Shown in pieces: positions 33,752-42,560 of a stretch of DNA of 64,000 bases. Position numbers and translations under genes: made by a program. The stretch comes from Nocardia transvalensis NBRC 15921. Its GTDB lineage: Bacteria > Actinomycetota > Actinomycetes > Mycobacteriales > Mycobacteriaceae. Below the pieces are notes generated by a model. That model saw only the letters and a list, made by a program, of their open reading frames with translations, was not told the origin of the DNA and made no database searches. Positions within the stretch are counted from its first letter, which is position 1. Each line of letters begins with the position of its first letter. The stretch covers positions 62,001 to 126,000 of the forward strand of contig NZ_BAGL01000125.1 of assembly GCF_000308875.1 (NCBI RefSeq). The letters are read 5' to 3'.

Positions 33752-34552
33752 ATGTCCATACCGACGCTAGCCAGCGAGTACTCGGATACCGCTGCGCTGG
33801 CCACCCGCATCGAAACCCACGAGAAGTACTCCGAGCACCCCGGCGACATCATTCGCGCCGTCATCGACGCGCTCGGCCTGCGCGGCAGCGAGGATCTGGC
33901 CGACATCGGCTGCGGCGACGCCCGATTCCTCGCCCGCCTGTCCGGCAGCGGTCACTCCGGCTGTCTGGTCGGTGTCGACAACTCACCCACCATGGTCGCA
34001 GTGGCAGAAGGGGTAGCGGGAGTGAAGGGCGTCTTGGCCGACGCCACGCTGATGCCGTTCGGGGACAATAAATTCGACGTCGTCACGGCGCGCCACATGC
34101 TCTACCACCTGATCGATCCGGTGGCAGCGTTGTCCGAGTTCCGGCGGATCACCGCGCCGAGCGGTTCGGTCGCCGTCACGGTGAACCACGCGAACGCGTG
34201 CGGTCGTACCCACGGCCTTGTGGCCGACCACGCCCGCCGCCACGGAATCCGGCCTCCGGTCGGCATGATCAACGCTGTGGTCAACTCGGACACCATCGCC
34301 GACATGATGACCGGCGTCTTCGGGAACGTCGCCCTCACCCGCCACGACGACGCCCTGCTGTTCACGGAACCCGCGTCGCTGCTCCGGTTCGCAGCGTCCT
34401 TGTTCTCGTTCTACGGCATCCCCACCGATCAGCCGGTCCGTGCCGCAATCCGGGCCGACCTGTCGGCGGCGATCGACGAGTGGTTCGCGTCGAACGACGG
34501 CGACGGGTGGCGGGATCCGAAAGGCTACAGTGTCGCTGTGAGTGTCGCCTGA
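33752..34552 (+). CDS. Class I SAM-dependent methyltransferase
   Basis: The protein has 266 residues. SAM-binding motif I is LADIGCGDARFLARL (about 49-63), motif II VGVDNSPTMVAVA, then LADATLMPFGDNKFDVVTARHMLYHL (read in two parts) covers motifs III-IV. It has the methyltransf_11/25 pattern and methylates an unknown small molecule. The gene lies between two terminator-like regions and has no obvious link to the flanking catabolic operons. Confidence 0.88.
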   Translation: MSIPTLASEYSDTAALATRIETHEKYSEHPGDIIRAVIDALGLRGSEDLADIGCGDARFLARLSGSGHSGCLVGVDNSPTMVAVAEGVAGVKGVLADATLMPFGDNKFDVVTARHMLYHLIDPVAALSEFRRITAPSGSVAVTVNHANACGRTHGLVADHARRHGIRPPVGMINAVVNSDTIADMMTGVFGNVALTRHDDALLFTEPASLLRFAASLFSFYGIPTDQPVRAAIRADLSAAIDEWFASNDGDGWRDPKGYSVAVSVA

Positions 34553-34628
34553 TCACGTGAATCGGTGATGCCGGGGCTGGTGTCAGCGTAGGGGGCGGCG
34601 TCGCCGGTCCTCGCTTACGCTGTCGGCC

Positions 34629-35027
34629 ATGCTCGAGCGTGCGGATGTGTCGCCCAATCTCACTGATCGAGGGCGTATTGCCTCGTTCCTGCGGTTCAGC
34701 ACCGAACTTGTCGCCTGGATCGTCACCCCGTGGGCGCTGGCCGGATATTCGGTCGTGCTTGCCGTTGTGGCCGTGGTGGTGCTCGTCGGTGCGCCGACCC
34801 TGTTCTCCACGCCGGGGGATAAGAAGCACATTCTCGTTCCGGTTCCGGGCACCGTCACGATCGGTCTCGTCGTGCTCCACTTGGTGGTGGCCGCGATCGG
34901 CTCCTGGCTCGCCTGGCAACCGTGGCTAGCTGTTCTGGTCACCGCCTTGGTGTTCGTCACGGCGGTGACCGAGTTACCGCGATGGCGGTGGTTGCTGCAT
35001 GCTCCGGGCCGTACCCACACCGGCTGA
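34629..35027 (+). CDS. DUF2568 (YrdB-like) small membrane protein
   Basis: The protein has 132 residues with four hydrophobic helices (about 20-36, 38-55, 76-94 and 97-113). FLRFSTELVAWIVTPWALAG and APTLFSTPGDKKH are the family's characteristic segments. Its role is unknown. The 105 bases that follow, up to the convergent FadE gene at 35133, hold no recognisable feature. Confidence 0.8.
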   Translation: MLERADVSPNLTDRGRIASFLRFSTELVAWIVTPWALAGYSVVLAVVAVVVLVGAPTLFSTPGDKKHILVPVPGTVTIGLVVLHLVVAAIGSWLAWQPWLAVLVTALVFVTAVTELPRWRWLLHAPGRTHTG

Positions 35028-35132
35028 GCGAAGTGCGCGCGGTCTGCCAGAGGTGCGGGCGCCGCGTTGGCGGCTGCGGTGTCGGCGGCGTTGTGTGCGT
35101 GGGAAGTTGGAGGTACGCAGGGGTGGCCGGGG

Positions 35133-35933
35133 TTAGAGTTGAGCTAGGCGGGGGGCCGTGTTCGTGGTGCGGAGGTGGGCCCCTGCCTGTCGGGTCAATT
35201 CCCTTGTGCTGCCCAGGAGTCCGTCCAGGACCAGGGTGCGGCGGACGTGGCGGTGGAGGGCGTGTTCGGCGGTGAAGCCTATGCCGCCGAGGACCTGCTG
35301 GCAGTGGCGGGCGGTGGTGAGGGCTGCCTGACCGGCGGCAGCTTTGGCGAGGAGTGCGCCAAGATCGCCGTCGGACGTATTCAGGGTGGCCTCTGCGCCT
35401 TCGAGGGCCACCAGGGTTTCGGCGAGGCGGTGGCGGACGGCCTGGAAGGAGGCGAGGGGGCGGTCGAACTGTTTGCGTTCCAAGACATGTCGGCGTGCCA
35501 GCGCCAGCATGGCGTGTCCGGTGCCGAGCAGCCACCAGCCGAGTGCGCGCCGTCCGGCGGCGAGTGCGGCGTCGGGGAGATCGGTCCCGGATGCGATCGT
35601 CCGTAGCGGCAGTTCCTCGTCCACCGAACCTCCGGATTCGCCGTCGCGATCCCAGAGCGCCCACGCGCCACCGGCGAACGGCAGCGGCACGGGCACGTCC
35701 TCCGCGAGAGGGACAGCCTGCCGCACGACGTCGTCGAGAACCGCAGCGTGCGAACCGGTTTCGCCGAGCAGCCGGAACACCATCGGCACCGCGAGGTCGG
35801 GCGCGTCCGCAAGCAACTCCGGCCAGCCCAGGTCCGTCAGCGCCGCGTCCAGCTCCCGCCCGCGGATGCCGGACATGGTCTTGCGCAGCGTCGCCGCGAG
35901 CAACTCCACCTCGCCGGCGTCAAGCTCTGCCAT
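35133..35933 (-). CDS. Acyl-CoA dehydrogenase, short subunit of a second heteromeric pair
   Basis: The protein has 266 residues from ATG 35933 with GAGGAG five bases upstream. Only the C-terminal dehydrogenase helices are well conserved: LERKQFDRPLASFQAVRHRL and ARHCQQVLGGIGFTAEHALH. It is shorter than normal and paired with the full-length FadE just upstream on the same strand (35992-37119), as in steroid-type alpha2beta2 dehydrogenases. It is the last gene of the Rieske operon. Confidence 0.85.
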   Translation of the reverse strand: MAELDAGEVELLAATLRKTMSGIRGRELDAALTDLGWPELLADAPDLAVPMVFRLLGETGSHAAVLDDVVRQAVPLAEDVPVPLPFAGGAWALWDRDGESGGSVDEELPLRTIASGTDLPDAALAAGRRALGWWLLGTGHAMLALARRHVLERKQFDRPLASFQAVRHRLAETLVALEGAEATLNTSDGDLGALLAKAAAGQAALTTARHCQQVLGGIGFTAEHALHRHVRRTLVLDGLLGSTRELTRQAGAHLRTTNTAPRLAQL

Positions 35934-35991
35934 GATCACTCCTCGCTGACGTCACAGGACGGTGTGCCGGGTCGCGTACACACAGCCACGG

Positions 35992-37119
35992 TCACTCTTT
36001 CCCGAGATCGAGTAGGCGCCGGGCGATGATGTTGCGCTGGATCTCCGCCGTGCCGCCGTAGATCGTCGCCGCCCGGGAGTACAGGTACTCCGTGCGCCAC
36101 CGCTGATCGGTGAATTCGATTGCGCCGGGCAGCAAGTCGCGCGCGGTGTCGAACAGCCGCTGCTCGGCCGTCGCGAGCAGGACCTTGTCGACGGAGGTCT
36201 CCGCGCCGAGGCGCGCGCCCTCGGCGAGACGGCGCTGGGTGGCCGCGGAGCGGCAGCGCACCGTGTGCAGCGCCAGGTACGCGGCGCCCAGTTCGGCGTC
36301 GTCGTCGAGATCGGTCCGGGCCACCATCTCGTCGAGCCGGGTGAACAGATAGGCGATCCGGTGCCAGAAGCAGGTGGACCGCTCGTAGGGCAGCAGATCC
36401 ATCGCCACCCGCCAGCCGTCCCCGGGACCGCCGAGCATGCGGTCCCCGGGCACCACCACGTCGTCGAAGAACACCTCGGCGAACTCGTCCACGCCGTGCA
36501 TCGTCCGCAGCGGCCGCACGGTGATGCCGGGGGAGTCCATATCGACGAAGAACGCCGTGATCCCGTCGTGGCCGGGCCCGGTGCGGGTGAGCAGCACGCA
36601 GCGAGCGGCGTACTGCGCCAGGCTCGTCCACACCTTCTGCCCGCTGACCACCCAGTCGTCGCCCCGTGGGGTGGCCTTGGTGCGCAGCGAGGCGAGATCG
36701 CTGCCCGACTCGGGCTCGGAGAAGCCCTGACACCACTGCTCCCGGCCGGACAGCAGCAGCGGCACCATCTCGGCGGCGAGTCCGGGCCGCGCGTAACCGA
36801 TCATCGTCGGCGCGAGCACCTCGATCATCGAATAGATTCCGGGTTCGGCCAGATCGCGCGAGGCCACCTCCTCGCCGAGGACCGCGCGCAACGCGGCCGG
36901 ACCGCCCAGCCCGGTCACCTCGGCCGGCCAGCCGTAGCGCATCCAGTCCGCGTCGTAGAGCGCGCGCCGCACCCGCAGCAGCTGCTCGACCTGCCCGTCC
37001 AGCGACTGGTCCGGGCCCGGCGTCAGGTCGTTGCCGTCCAGCCAGGCACGCAGGCCCGACCGGAATGCGGCGATCTGCTCCGCGGGCTCCGCACCGGCCG
37101 TCGTGCCCGGCGCCGCCAC
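35992..37119 (-). CDS. Acyl-CoA dehydrogenase, long subunit
   Basis: The protein has 375 residues from GTG 37119, three bases after the preceding stop. Motifs: WCQGFSEPESGSDLASLRTK, YSRAATIYGGTAEIQRNIIA at the C-terminus, and FAEVFFDDVVVPGDRMLGG. It desaturates an acyl-CoA, probably the product or precursor of the Rieske step in the same operon. Confidence 0.9.
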   Translation of the reverse strand: MAAPGTTAGAEPAEQIAAFRSGLRAWLDGNDLTPGPDQSLDGQVEQLLRVRRALYDADWMRYGWPAEVTGLGGPAALRAVLGEEVASRDLAEPGIYSMIEVLAPTMIGYARPGLAAEMVPLLLSGREQWCQGFSEPESGSDLASLRTKATPRGDDWVVSGQKVWTSLAQYAARCVLLTRTGPGHDGITAFFVDMDSPGITVRPLRTMHGVDEFAEVFFDDVVVPGDRMLGGPGDGWRVAMDLLPYERSTCFWHRIAYLFTRLDEMVARTDLDDDAELGAAYLALHTVRCRSAATQRRLAEGARLGAETSVDKVLLATAEQRLFDTARDLLPGAIEFTDQRWRTEYLYSRAATIYGGTAEIQRNIIARRLLDLGKE

Positions 37120-37122
37120 GGG

Positions 37123-37467
37123 TCAGACCACCGGCTCGCGGACGATATCGAGATAGGCCGCACCGGAATCCGGCACGCGCGGCTGCTTCCACACCTCGAC
37201 CGGGAACGACACCATCACCAGCGACTGCAGCAGGTGGAACAGGTTGCGCGCCTCGTCGGGCAGGTCGTAGAGGTCGTACTTGTCGCAGTACTCCATCGCC
37301 TCCTCGAGCCGCGGGAACACGGTGTCGTAGAGGTCCTGCATCTCCTCCATCGAGGAGTCCAGCCGCTTGCGGTAGCGCTCCGGTTCGGTGGGCAGGATCC
37401 AGTCCGAGAATCGCGCGAACTCGGCGAATTCGGCGGGGAGCCGGGCTGCGTTCGGATCAGTTGCCAT
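37123..37467 (-). CDS. Unknown 114-residue protein coupled to the Rieske oxygenase
   Basis: The gene overlaps the end of the Rieske gene by 11 bp. The sequence is acidic and helical with many aromatics (WILPTEPERYRKRLDSSMEE, then MEYCDKYDLYDLPDEARNLF). It has no Rieske cysteines, no ferredoxin motif and no beta-subunit (SnoaL/NTF2-like) pattern that I can recognise. Its place between oxygenase and dehydrogenase suggests an accessory or stabilising partner of the oxygenase. Function not assigned. Confidence 0.65.
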   Translation of the reverse strand: MATDPNAARLPAEFAEFARFSDWILPTEPERYRKRLDSSMEEMQDLYDTVFPRLEEAMEYCDKYDLYDLPDEARNLFHLLQSLVMVSFPVEVWKQPRVPDSGAAYLDIVREPVV

Positions 37468-38719
37468 TGCGGTACTCCTTCACGATCCGCTGGGCGGTCT
37501 TGTGCAGGTGGCGGAGCAGGATCTCCTGGTCGTTGAGCGGGAACTCGGTGACCTCGCGGGTGGCGACCATGGTCTGCGTCGCCTCCAGGGTGTTCGCGTC
37601 CTGCAGCGCGTACTCCTTGAACGTGACCGCGGCCAGCTCCTGCGCCAGCCGCTCGCGGGCATTGGTGGCGGGCACGAAATACAGGCTGGCCTCGAAGATG
37701 TGGCGGTCCACGGCGGTCGGCCAGTAGTGATAGGTCAGGAACCAGCCCGGCGCCCAGAACAGTAGCGAGAAGTTCGGGAAGAACTCGAATTCGTCGACGC
37801 CCCAGGCCCGGTGCTTGGCCGGGTTGATGCCCTCCGGCAGCGGATCGAGGCCCTCGATATCGGGCCGGTCCCACGGGCCGAACAGCCCGCTGCGCAGCAC
37901 CCGCTCGATCGGCTTGACCATATTCGGGTCCTTGGGCGGGGCCATGCCGCCCCACGACGAGACCATCGAGTGCGGCGCGTCGATCTCGTAGTGCAGCGCC
38001 TCGTAGCCGACGTTGGCCAGCTTGTCGGCCTCGTCCTTGACCGCCTGCTTCATGTGCAGGATCGGCGCGTGGTAGAACTCGGCGAACGCGTCGATGAACA
38101 GCTTCCAGTTGCTGCCGATCTCGGCGCGGTAGCTGAACACCTCGCTCATCTTCTCGAACGGGTAGCCCTCCAGGCCCTTGGCGAAGCCGCCCAGGTATTC
38201 GGTGAGGGGCTTGGCGTGCTCGTCGAGGTTGACGAAGATGAAGCCCTCCCACACCTCGCAGCGCACGGGCTTGAGCCCGAACTTGCTGTTGTCGAGGTCG
38301 AAGAACTCCTTCTCCTGCTGCACGAAGGTCAGATCGCCCTCGAGGCTGTAGCGCCACGCGTGGTACTTGCAGGTGAACTGGCGGCAGGTGCCGGCGGTCT
38401 CCTCGCCGGGGTAGTCGTCCCACACCAGCTTGTTGCCGCGGTGGCGGCAGATGTTGTGGAACGCCCGCACCACGCCCTTGGTGTCCTTGACGATGATCAG
38501 CGAGGTGCCGATGCAGGACAGTTCCTTGGTGAAGTAGTTGCCCACCTTGGGCAGCCGGTTGATCCGGCCCACGTTGAGCCAGCTCTTGCGGAAGATCGCC
38601 TGGCGCTCGTCCTCGTAGAAGGCGGGATCGATGGAGTCGGTGTAGTCCACCGGCTCGGTGCCCAGCTCGGGATAGTTCTCGGTCCAGCTCCCGGCCGCTG
38701 GTTTGGTGAAGTGTGCCAA
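37457..38719 (-). CDS. Rieske non-haem iron oxygenase, catalytic subunit
   Basis: The protein has 420 residues from TTG 38719 (AAAGG seven bases upstream). An upstream reading to 38818 is rejected because it would run through the operator. The Rieske [2Fe-2S] ligands are Cys91-His93 (ICRHRG) and Cys117-His120 (FTCKYH). The mononuclear iron ligands include His217 and His222 (FYHAPILH). It is an aromatic-ring-type alpha subunit without a beta subunit nearby, so a homotrimer is likely. Electrons probably come from the reductase at 22298. Expression is under a 19-bp perfect palindrome. Confidence 0.93.
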   Translation of the reverse strand: MAHFTKPAAGSWTENYPELGTEPVDYTDSIDPAFYEDERQAIFRKSWLNVGRINRLPKVGNYFTKELSCIGTSLIIVKDTKGVVRAFHNICRHRGNKLVWDDYPGEETAGTCRQFTCKYHAWRYSLEGDLTFVQQEKEFFDLDNSKFGLKPVRCEVWEGFIFVNLDEHAKPLTEYLGGFAKGLEGYPFEKMSEVFSYRAEIGSNWKLFIDAFAEFYHAPILHMKQAVKDEADKLANVGYEALHYEIDAPHSMVSSWGGMAPPKDPNMVKPIERVLRSGLFGPWDRPDIEGLDPLPEGINPAKHRAWGVDEFEFFPNFSLLFWAPGWFLTYHYWPTAVDRHIFEASLYFVPATNARERLAQELAAVTFKEYALQDANTLEATQTMVATREVTEFPLNDQEILLRHLHKTAQRIVKEYRNGN

Positions 38720-38792
38720 GGGATTACCTTTCGTAGTCCGGCGGCTGTGCCGAAGGTGACGGGCACCGGGGCCGGCGGGCCCGCACCGCGTC

Positions 38793-38811
38793 ATGAGAAT
38801 CAGATTCTCAT
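38793..38811. promoter_or_regulatory. GAGAAT palindrome, site 6 (Rieske promoter)
   Basis: ATGAGAATCAGATTCTCAT is a perfect 19-bp palindrome, the longest of the set. It stands 74 bp before the Rieske start in the divergent region shared with the ABC-transporter operon. Confidence 0.85.
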
Positions 38812-38963
38812 TTTTCAACTATAAGATTTCCATGGTACGGAGGCAGTGTCAACGCCAGCGGCGAGTCCCGGCCGCGCCGGGGTCCGCGGACCGGGTCCCC
38901 GGGCCCGCCGACGACTAGGCGTAGATGATGCTCTCCAAAAGACATCCATTGATTATCCAATTC

Positions 38964-38980
38964 TGAGAAGATAGTTTCCA
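38964..38980. promoter_or_regulatory. Degenerate GAGAAT site in front of the ABC-transporter operon
   Basis: TGAGAAG-ATA-GTTTCCA keeps 8 of 12 consensus arm positions. It is 64 bp upstream of the substrate-binding protein gene. Together with site 6 it could provide paired control of the divergent promoters. The rest of the 324-bp gap (38720-39043) shows no other feature. Confidence 0.35.
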
Positions 38981-39043
38981 TAGCGGGTGCGGCATCGGCC
39001 ACGACCCGGCCTCGGCCGTTCGGCCCATGGAGGAGGAACTACG

Positions 39044-40426
39044 GTGAAACCGCAGCGCATAGTCGTTGCCCTGATGGCGGTCGCGCTTCTCGTGGCCGGC
39101 GGCTGTGGCCGCGAGGGCGGCACCCGCGGGACCGAAGAGGGTTCGGGTTCGAGTCCGGCCGCCACGGGCGACTTCGGCACCCTGACCGGCGTCTGCGGGC
39201 CGGGGAGCGCGAAAAGCGCTTCCGCCCAGGGCGTGACGGCGTCCGACATTCAGATCGGCATGTTCTCCGACATCGGTTTCACGAAGAATCCGGACTTCGT
39301 CGACGCGGCGAAGGTGTTCACCTCCTGGTGCAACGCCGCGGGCGGGATCAACGGCCGCAAGCTGAAGACCAACCTGCGCGACACCAAGCTCATGGAGGTC
39401 CGCCAGCGCATGCTCGACGCCTGCCGCGAGGACTTCTTCCTCGTCGGCGGCAGCGCGGCGCTGGACGGCCTGGGCGTGAAGGACCGCCTGTCGTGTCTGC
39501 TGCCGGAGTTCCCCGCGCAGGTCACCCAGACCGCCAACACGGGTTCCGATCTGCAGCTGGCCGCCGGATCCTCGGCCTCGGAGGCGGTGAATCCGTACAC
39601 CGGCTTCCAGGACTGGCTGATCAAGGAGGCCTATCCGGATTCGGCCGGGGCGGTCGGCATGATCAACGGCGACTCGCCCATCACGAAGGTCATGGGCGAC
39701 AAGATGAGCGAATCGCTCACGGCGGCGGGTGCGAAGATCACCTACAACGAGCTGTACCCGATCGCCGGCGTCTCCGACTGGACGCCCTACGCGCAGGCGA
39801 TCAAGTCCGCGAATGTCAAGGGCCTCATCTTCTTCGGCGACTTCCGCTATCTGGCCAAGCTGGAGGACGTGCTCACGAGCATGAACTACAAGCTGGACTG
39901 GATCGACGCGAACGCCAACTCCTACAACAACATGTTCCTCGACGCGGCGAAGAGTTCGCTGAGCGCGCAGAACAACGTGCTGGACATGAGCGGCACCGCC
40001 CCGCTCGACGCGGCCGGGCAGGTGCCCGCGGTCAAGCAGCTGAAGGATCTGTTCAAGCAGTACGCCCCGGACGCCGACATCACCTTCCAGGCGTTGCGCG
40101 CCTTCCAGTCCTGGCTGTTGTTCGCGAAGTCGGCGAGCAGCTGCGGCGACACCCTCACCCGCTCGTGCGTCTACAACGCCGCGAGCAAGGAGACGGCGTG
40201 GACCGGCGGCGGATTGCAGGCCCCGGTGGACCTGTCGAAACCGCTCGCGGAGCAGACCCGCTGCTTCAACGTGCAGAAGGGTACCCAGAACGGCTGGGAG
40301 ACAGCCGATTTCAAGCCGAACAACGGCGTCTTCCGGTGCGGCTTCACGGCGTACAAGTACACCCGCGACTTCGGCAAGCCCACCACTCTGGCCGATGTCG
40401 GCAAGAGTATGAGCGATCTGAAGTGA
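39044..40426 (+). CDS. ABC-transporter substrate-binding lipoprotein (LivK/peripla_BP_6 type)
   Basis: The protein has 460 residues from GTG 39044 with GGAGGAGGAAC upstream. The lipoprotein signal ends VAGGC, with Cys21 lipidated. The mature protein follows the branched-chain amino acid-type binding fold: IQIGMFSDIGFTKNPDFVDA, then CNAAGGINGRKLK, and a second lobe from about residue 185. Several extra cysteine pairs in the C-terminal half (SSCGDTLTRSC and a later C-N8-C region) suggest disulphides. It captures the pathway's substrate outside the membrane for the permease encoded downstream. Confidence 0.88.
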   Translation: MKPQRIVVALMAVALLVAGGCGREGGTRGTEEGSGSSPAATGDFGTLTGVCGPGSAKSASAQGVTASDIQIGMFSDIGFTKNPDFVDAAKVFTSWCNAAGGINGRKLKTNLRDTKLMEVRQRMLDACREDFFLVGGSAALDGLGVKDRLSCLLPEFPAQVTQTANTGSDLQLAAGSSASEAVNPYTGFQDWLIKEAYPDSAGAVGMINGDSPITKVMGDKMSESLTAAGAKITYNELYPIAGVSDWTPYAQAIKSANVKGLIFFGDFRYLAKLEDVLTSMNYKLDWIDANANSYNNMFLDAAKSSLSAQNNVLDMSGTAPLDAAGQVPAVKQLKDLFKQYAPDADITFQALRAFQSWLLFAKSASSCGDTLTRSCVYNAASKETAWTGGGLQAPVDLSKPLAEQTRCFNVQKGTQNGWETADFKPNNGVFRCGFTAYKYTRDFGKPTTLADVGKSMSDLK

Positions 40427-40436
40427 CGGGACGCTG

Positions 40437-42560
40437 ATGGAGCAGTTCCTCGCGTTCGGGATCGTCGGTCTCAGCACCGCGGCCATCTACGCCGTCATCG
40501 GCAGCGGACTGGTGCTCACCTACACCACGACCGGTGTGTTCAACTTCGCGCACGGCGCCGCGGGCATGATCTCGGCATTCGTGTACTGGCAGTTGACGAT
40601 CGGCTGGGGCTGGCCGGTTCCGGTGGCGATCGTCGCGGTGCTGCTGGTGTTCGCGCCGCTGTTCGGCCTGCTGTTCGGCAAGGCGCTGGCCCCCACGCAG
40701 GGCCTGGGTGACGCCGAGAAGCTGGTGATGACCGTCGCGCTGCTCAGCGGCCTGATCGTGGTGGCGCGGTGGATCTGGGATCCGAACAAGTCGCGGTCGC
40801 TGCCGCGGTTCTTCGCGGACAAGTCCTCGATCGACCTCGGCGCGGTCACGCTCACCTGGCATCAGGCGCTCACCATGGCGGTCGCCGTCGCGGTCGCCGT
40901 CGCGCTGCGAATCCTGCTGTACCGCACCAGGACCGGCGCGGAGATGCGGGCGACCGTGGACGATCGCGCGCTGGTCGGGCTCACCGGCGCCGATCCGCGG
41001 CGGGCCAACCGGATCGCGTGGATCCTGGGCATCGAGCTGGCCGCGATCGGCGGCATCCTGATCGCGCCGACGGTGGCGCTGGACGCCGCGCAGCTGTCGC
41101 TGCTCATCGTCAGCGCCTACACGGCGGCGATCTTCGGCCGGCTGCGGAATCTGCCGATGACCTTCGCGGGGGCCGTGGTGGTGGGCCTGCTGGAGAGCTA
41201 TCTGACCGGATATCTCCCGCACAACGCCTATCTGCCCGGCCTGCGGCTGGCGGCGCCCGCGCTGCTGCTGTTCGTGGCGCTGCTGGTGTTCCCGCACGGC
41301 CGGTTGCGCGGGCGCGACCGCAAGCTCAAACCCGTTCCGCTGCCGACGATTCCGGGCTCGGCGGCCTTCGCGGTGGTGATCGTGGTGTTCGGGCTGATGC
41401 TGGCCACCATGCTCAGCGAGCCGGATCTGATCACCTACGGCGCCATGTTCGCGTGGGGCGTGATCGCGCTGTCGTACGTGCCGCTGCTGGGATTCGCGGG
41501 GCAGATCTCGCTGTGCCAGCTCAGCCTCGCCGGTGTCGGCGCGGTGGCCTACGCGCATCTCGGGCCGGACGGGCAGTGGTGGGCACTGCCGGCGGCCATG
41601 GGGATCGCGGGGGTGGTCGGTGCGGTGGTGGCGGTGCCGGCGCTGCGGCTGTCGGGGATCTATATGGCCTTGGCGACAGCGGCTTTCGCCGTGATCCTCG
41701 ATCGGTGGATCTTCACGCTGCCCTCGTTCGAGCTGCTGGGCGTGCGGATCTCGCTGTTCGATCAGGGCTCGGTCTCGCTGGTCGGGCCGCACCTGTTCGG
41801 GCTGAACCTCGACAGCACCGCCGAGGTGACCGTCTTCGCCGCCGTCTGCCTGGCGCTGGCGGGCCTGGCCGTGGCGCTGTTGCGGCGCAGCAGGTTCGGG
41901 CGGCGGCTGATCGCCCTGCGCGACAGCGAGGCCGCCTACGCCACCCTCGGCGGCGGGCTGCTGGTCGCGCGGGTGCTGGTGTTCACGCTGTCGGCGGCCA
42001 TCGCCGGGCTGGGCGGGGCGCTGTACGGCATGCAGTTGCGGGCGGTCGCTCCGGATCAGTTCAATCTTGTTGCAGGACTGCCTATCTTCCTGATCGTCAC
42101 CATCGCCGGGCTCGGCGTGGTGGGCGCGGGCATGTTCACCGGGCTGGTATTCGCCGGACCGCTCAACGTGATTCCCGTGCTGTGGCCCGGGTTGCAGAGC
42201 CTCGCTCAGGTGCTGCCGTCGCTGGGCGGTATCGCCTTCGGCGGCGGCGTCCTGCGTGAGGGGGCCATCGCGCCGATGCGCAAGGACTGGTTCCCGATGC
42301 TGCGCGACCGTCTTGTCGCGCCGGTGCTGGTCCTCGTCCTGCTGGCGCTGTGGGCGCTGCGCGTGGGCGACGTGATCGACGGGTGGATGTTCACCGGCGG
42401 CGCGGTCGTGGCCGCGGTCGCCGCCCTCATCTGGCATCGCACACGGACGCGGCCGGAACCCGGGCCGGTGGAGGTGCCGGTGGAGTGGTGGGGCATCAAG
42501 CGGCCCTGGGAGACCGAGGACGGGGAGGTGCTGAATCGTGCCGTCGCTACTGGAAGTTGA
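40437..42560 (+). CDS. Fused LivH-LivM branched-chain-type ABC permease
   Basis: The 707-residue protein carries two permease domains in one chain: a LivH-like half (about 1-285, opening FLAFGIVGLSTAAIYAVIGS) and a LivM-like half (about 305-620) with GQISLCQLSLAGVGAVAYAH. A final pair of helices and a hydrophilic tail (VEWWGIKRPWETED) extend beyond normal LivM. Usually these are two genes. It forms the membrane channel with the LivG- and LivF-like ATPases. Its last 23 bases overlap the livG-like gene. Confidence 0.92.
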   Translation: MEQFLAFGIVGLSTAAIYAVIGSGLVLTYTTTGVFNFAHGAAGMISAFVYWQLTIGWGWPVPVAIVAVLLVFAPLFGLLFGKALAPTQGLGDAEKLVMTVALLSGLIVVARWIWDPNKSRSLPRFFADKSSIDLGAVTLTWHQALTMAVAVAVAVALRILLYRTRTGAEMRATVDDRALVGLTGADPRRANRIAWILGIELAAIGGILIAPTVALDAAQLSLLIVSAYTAAIFGRLRNLPMTFAGAVVVGLLESYLTGYLPHNAYLPGLRLAAPALLLFVALLVFPHGRLRGRDRKLKPVPLPTIPGSAAFAVVIVVFGLMLATMLSEPDLITYGAMFAWGVIALSYVPLLGFAGQISLCQLSLAGVGAVAYAHLGPDGQWWALPAAMGIAGVVGAVVAVPALRLSGIYMALATAAFAVILDRWIFTLPSFELLGVRISLFDQGSVSLVGPHLFGLNLDSTAEVTVFAAVCLALAGLAVALLRRSRFGRRLIALRDSEAAYATLGGGLLVARVLVFTLSAAIAGLGGALYGMQLRAVAPDQFNLVAGLPIFLIVTIAGLGVVGAGMFTGLVFAGPLNVIPVLWPGLQSLAQVLPSLGGIAFGGGVLREGAIAPMRKDWFPMLRDRLVAPVLVLVLLALWALRVGDVIDGWMFTGGAVVAAVAALIWHRTRTRPEPGPVEVPVEWWGIKRPWETEDGEVLNRAVATGS

